The position numbers were made by a program, and so were the translations under genes. DNA of 7,799 nucleotides from Desulfatitalea sp. (GTDB taxonomy: Bacteria; Desulfobacterota; Desulfobacteria; Desulfobacterales; Desulfosarcinaceae): the NCBI GenBank assembly GCA_013041835.1, contig JABDRH010000123.1, positions 1 to 7,799 of the forward strand, read 5' to 3'. The notes below the pieces were generated by a model, which made no database searches, was not told where the DNA came from, and saw only the letters and a program-made list of their open reading frames with translations. Positions within the stretch are counted from its first letter, which is position 1. The number at the start of each line of letters is the position of its first letter. This document shows, one piece after another, positions 5,691-7,799 of this stretch.

Positions 5691-7694
5691 CTAAAAGCGG
5701 AACGTAACCCGGAAATACACGCCCCGTTCGACCTGTGCCGATTCCATGCCGGCAAATTCCTGTGGAAATTCCATTTGCATATCATCCAGGAGGTTTTGGC
5801 CGACCAGGTCGAACGACCAATGGGCGGAAGCGCGCCAGCCGATGCGCGCGTCCAGGTTCCAGTAGCCCTCCAGCGTTTGATTGGGATCCGCCAGTTCATC
5901 CATATACCTAAGCCACAGATCCAATTCCAGGCCGTGGGCGAAGTCCATGTTCGAGCGCAGTGAGAACTGATTGGCGGGATTCTGCCCTTCGGTGAAACGG
6001 GAGATGACGTCGTTGGCGTATGTATCCGTCAAATTCATGACCAGGTGGCTGCAGGCGGCCTGAAGACGCCACCACGCCTTGGGGTACCAGTCCACGGCCA
6101 ACTCGCCGCCATACGTGTTTCCCCGCATGCCGTTGGCCGTGATGCCGTCACTTGGACCTAAGTCAAAGATCCTTAAATCATCGTACGCGTTGTAAAACAG
6201 TGCAGCGTCAAGCCCGATGCCTGCCTTGGGATGGAAACGGTACCCGGCCTCGTAGGCCAGTAACTTTTCCGAAGTGAATTGTTTATTGGCTTGAATGGTA
6301 TAGACACCATCGAGGTAAATAAGTGAGATTTGGGTGAGCGTCGCATCCCATTCCAGGCGGGTGGGCGTGCGCACTGCGCGGGATACCGCCGCCCACAGGG
6401 TGTGGTTCTCGCCGGGGGTCCAGCGCAGACGGGCCGTGGGCTGGGTTTCCCAACCGGTATAGTCATTTTTTTCGAACTTGCTGCCCATGATCAAGGAGAC
6501 CCGCTCGGGCCACAGGGCGATTTCGTCCTGGGCAAAGAGACTGTAGAGCTGATCGGTGCGCTGGGCCGGATCGAAATGAAAGATTATGCTGCCCTTTAGC
6601 AGACTTTCGCTCTGACGCCATCCAAGCCCCCATATGATCTCCTGGCGCCGGCCGAGTCCGAAACGGTGCTGGAAATCCAGGTCAAAGGTTTCGACCCGTT
6701 CGCTGTAGATGTCTAACGACATCTCTGAGAGGCTGTAATAGGTTTGCAGGATAAGGTCTGACGATGGGGAAAAAGTTCGCTGCCAGCGCCCGAGAAGATT
6801 GTGGCCGCGATGTTCGCTGTAGAAACGGTAATTGTACGGCATGGAAACCACGAATTTGGACTCGCTGTCGAAGTAGTCTCCCAACAAAGTGAGACTGTCC
6901 TGGGACGAAGGCTGCCAGTCCAGGCGTCCGCCACCCCGACCGACGTTCCAGCCTTCATCGTTGTCTTCACCGGTTGAATTCGTTATGCCATCCCGATCGA
7001 CGTGCTTGACATAGGCCCGGTAGTGGGCGCTATCGCCCCAGGCGCCGCCGTAACGCGCTGCACCGATCAAGCCCCCTTCGGTGTCGCCGGTCGCGGATAC
7101 CAGCGCGCCTTGGGTGTCTCCGGCCGGTTTGGTGACGATGTTGATCACGCCGTTTACCGCGTTGGCGCCCCACAGACTGGCGCCGGGACCTCGAATCACC
7201 TCGATGCGCGCGATGTCTTCGAGCACGGTGTCCTGGATGTTCCAGAAAACGCCCGCATAGATGGTATTGTATACGCTGCGGCCGTCCACGAGCACCAACA
7301 ACTTGTTGCTGAAAAAACCGTTGAACCCGCGGCTGGAAATCGCCCACTGATCCGCGGAAATCCGGGCCACTTGCAATCCGGGCACCATGCGCAGCGCTTC
7401 GGGGATATTGGTGGCCCCGGAGCGTCGGATGTCCTCCGGCGTGATTACAAAGACAGCGGCAGCCGTATCGGTGGTGCGCTGGGACTTGCGCGACAAGGTG
7501 GTAATCTCGATGGCCATCAGATCTTCAAGGCTCAGATCGGTCAAATCACCGGCAAAGGCATCCTTGACGGACCAGGCCAGGGCATTGGGCAAGACCAGCA
7601 TCAAGACCAGCAGGCCCAGCAGGAGCCGGCGATGCGCCGTTCGCCGACGCCTGCCGACACGAGGTCTTTCAGGCATGCGTGTTTCAGTGGTCAT
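5691..7694 (-). CDS. TonB-dependent outer-membrane receptor, copy 1 (TBDR-1)
   Basis: A 667-residue paralogue of TBDR-2, equal in length and collinear. The signal sequence has an Arg-rich start (GRRRR) and hydrophobic residues 24-40. DLTDLSLEDLMAIEIT lies at 51-65; the plug (about 70-189) has VFVITPEDIRRSGATN, EALRMVPGLQ (100-108), SSRGFNG (120-126), LLVLVDGRSVYNT and IEVIRGPGASLWGANAV (164-180). The barrel follows and ends VTFRF. No N-terminal signalling domain precedes the plug. The start ATG has AAGGAG 10 nt upstream; the frame stays open to 7760, but those 22 codons belong to the conserved upstream block and have no Shine-Dalgarno of comparable quality. Differences from TBDR-2 are concentrated in a few patches that look like extracellular loops, e.g. 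residues 274-295. The ligand cannot be read from the sequence. It forms a unit with yfiR-1, 73 nt downstream. Confidence 0.93.
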   Translation of the reverse strand: MTTETRMPERPRVGRRRRTAHRRLLLGLLVLMLVLPNALAWSVKDAFAGDLTDLSLEDLMAIEITTLSRKSQRTTDTAAAVFVITPEDIRRSGATNIPEALRMVPGLQVARISADQWAISSRGFNGFFSNKLLVLVDGRSVYNTIYAGVFWNIQDTVLEDIARIEVIRGPGASLWGANAVNGVINIVTKPAGDTQGALVSATGDTEGGLIGAARYGGAWGDSAHYRAYVKHVDRDGITNSTGEDNDEGWNVGRGGGRLDWQPSSQDSLTLLGDYFDSESKFVVSMPYNYRFYSEHRGHNLLGRWQRTFSPSSDLILQTYYSLSEMSLDIYSERVETFDLDFQHRFGLGRRQEIIWGLGWRQSESLLKGSIIFHFDPAQRTDQLYSLFAQDEIALWPERVSLIMGSKFEKNDYTGWETQPTARLRWTPGENHTLWAAVSRAVRTPTRLEWDATLTQISLIYLDGVYTIQANKQFTSEKLLAYEAGYRFHPKAGIGLDAALFYNAYDDLRIFDLGPSDGITANGMRGNTYGGELAVDWYPKAWWRLQAACSHLVMNLTDTYANDVISRFTEGQNPANQFSLRSNMDFAHGLELDLWLRYMDELADPNQTLEGYWNLDARIGWRASAHWSFDLVGQNLLDDMQMEFPQEFAGMESAQVERGVYFRVTFRF

Positions 7695-7704
7695 AACAGT
7701 TAGA

Positions 7705-7710
7705 CTCCTT
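7705..7710 (-). promoter_or_regulatory. Shine-Dalgarno for TBDR-1
   Basis: AAGGAG on the minus strand, 10 nt before the ATG at 7694. It settles the start and argues against the longer in-frame extension to 7760. Confidence 0.65.
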
Positions 7711-7720
7711 AGGGCTTGGC

Positions 7721-7799
7721 AGACATCCGTCTGGGCCTGGCGAATGGCATATATTTCCATCCACTTTCAATGTCGGCGGTTTTTCGCCTGAACATTAGG
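7721..7799 (-). promoter_or_regulatory. Conserved upstream block of unit 1 (promoter/operator candidate)
   Basis: Homologous to 4952-5031 and running to the window edge. It ends 27 nt before the TBDR-1 start codon. One inverted arm is imperfect here: CAGACAT (7720-7726) faces ATGTCGG (7770-7776), so GACAT/ATGTC is the shared core. The repeat may continue beyond base 7799. Confidence 0.45.

Larger units (their letters stand above)
5073..7799. repeat. Tandem duplication, unit 1 (right end open)
   Basis: Contains the upstream block, TBDR-1 and yfiR-1, in the same order and orientation as unit 2. The 41 bases between the units (5032-5072) have no counterpart at the other boundary and include the hairpin. 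The right-hand limit is not reached inside the window. Confidence 0.8.

Noticed and set aside
5618..5899. N-terminal extension of yfiR-1 up to 5899
   Set aside because: It overlaps the TBDR-1 3' end in another frame on the same strand, and the equivalent frame in unit 2 is closed by a stop. The signal sequence starts naturally at the GTG at 5617.
7002..7703. Plus-strand open frames opposite the receptors (also 3761-4288 and 3257-3580)
   Set aside because: They mirror conserved receptor codons and show no recognisable domain or ribosome-binding site.
1..7799. Mobile element as the source of the duplication
   Set aside because: No transposase, integrase, terminal inverted repeats or target-site duplication could be found at the unit boundaries.

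Overview
The window carries five genes, all on the minus strand, so it reads right to left. The proteins are typical of a Gram-negative bacterium: two TonB-dependent outer-membrane receptors, two YfiR-type periplasmic proteins and one inner-membrane hybrid histidine kinase. Base composition is moderately GC-rich. The receptor type (N-terminal DLTDLSLEDLMAIEI followed by a plug) together with YfiR and a CHASE8 kinase resembles gene sets I associate with sulfate- or metal-reducing Desulfobacterota (deltaproteobacteria). That placement is an impression from protein style, not a proof.

Layout in transcription order. (1) A conserved upstream block (7799-7721) precedes receptor TBDR-1 (7694-5691), followed by yfiR-1 (5617-5078). 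(2) A short unique junction (5072-5032) contains a perfect 7-bp hairpin. (3) The same upstream block recurs (5031-4952), followed by a leader about 200 nt longer than in unit 1, then receptor TBDR-2 (4726-2723) and yfiR-2 (2652-2104). (4) A hybrid sensor kinase (2083 to beyond base 1) has CHASE8, HAMP, PAS, HisKA, HATPase and receiver parts; the window edge cuts the receiver domain. Units 1 and 2 are a tandem duplication of [upstream block - TonB receptor - yfiR], and only the second copy is followed by a kinase in this window.

Working model (inference). In the Pseudomonas YfiBNR system, periplasmic YfiR represses the inner-membrane protein YfiN, whose periplasmic domain is of the CHASE8 type, and the outer-membrane lipoprotein YfiB relieves this. 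Here a TonB receptor takes the outer-membrane position, YfiR is in the periplasm, and a CHASE8 histidine kinase replaces the CHASE8 diguanylate cyclase. The cluster therefore looks like an envelope-spanning relay in which two diverged receptors, each with its own YfiR, could feed one kinase. The receptors differ mainly in short patches that look like extracellular loops, while the two YfiR proteins are nearly identical over their C-terminal half. No tRNA, rRNA, CRISPR array, transposase or recognisable riboswitch was seen.
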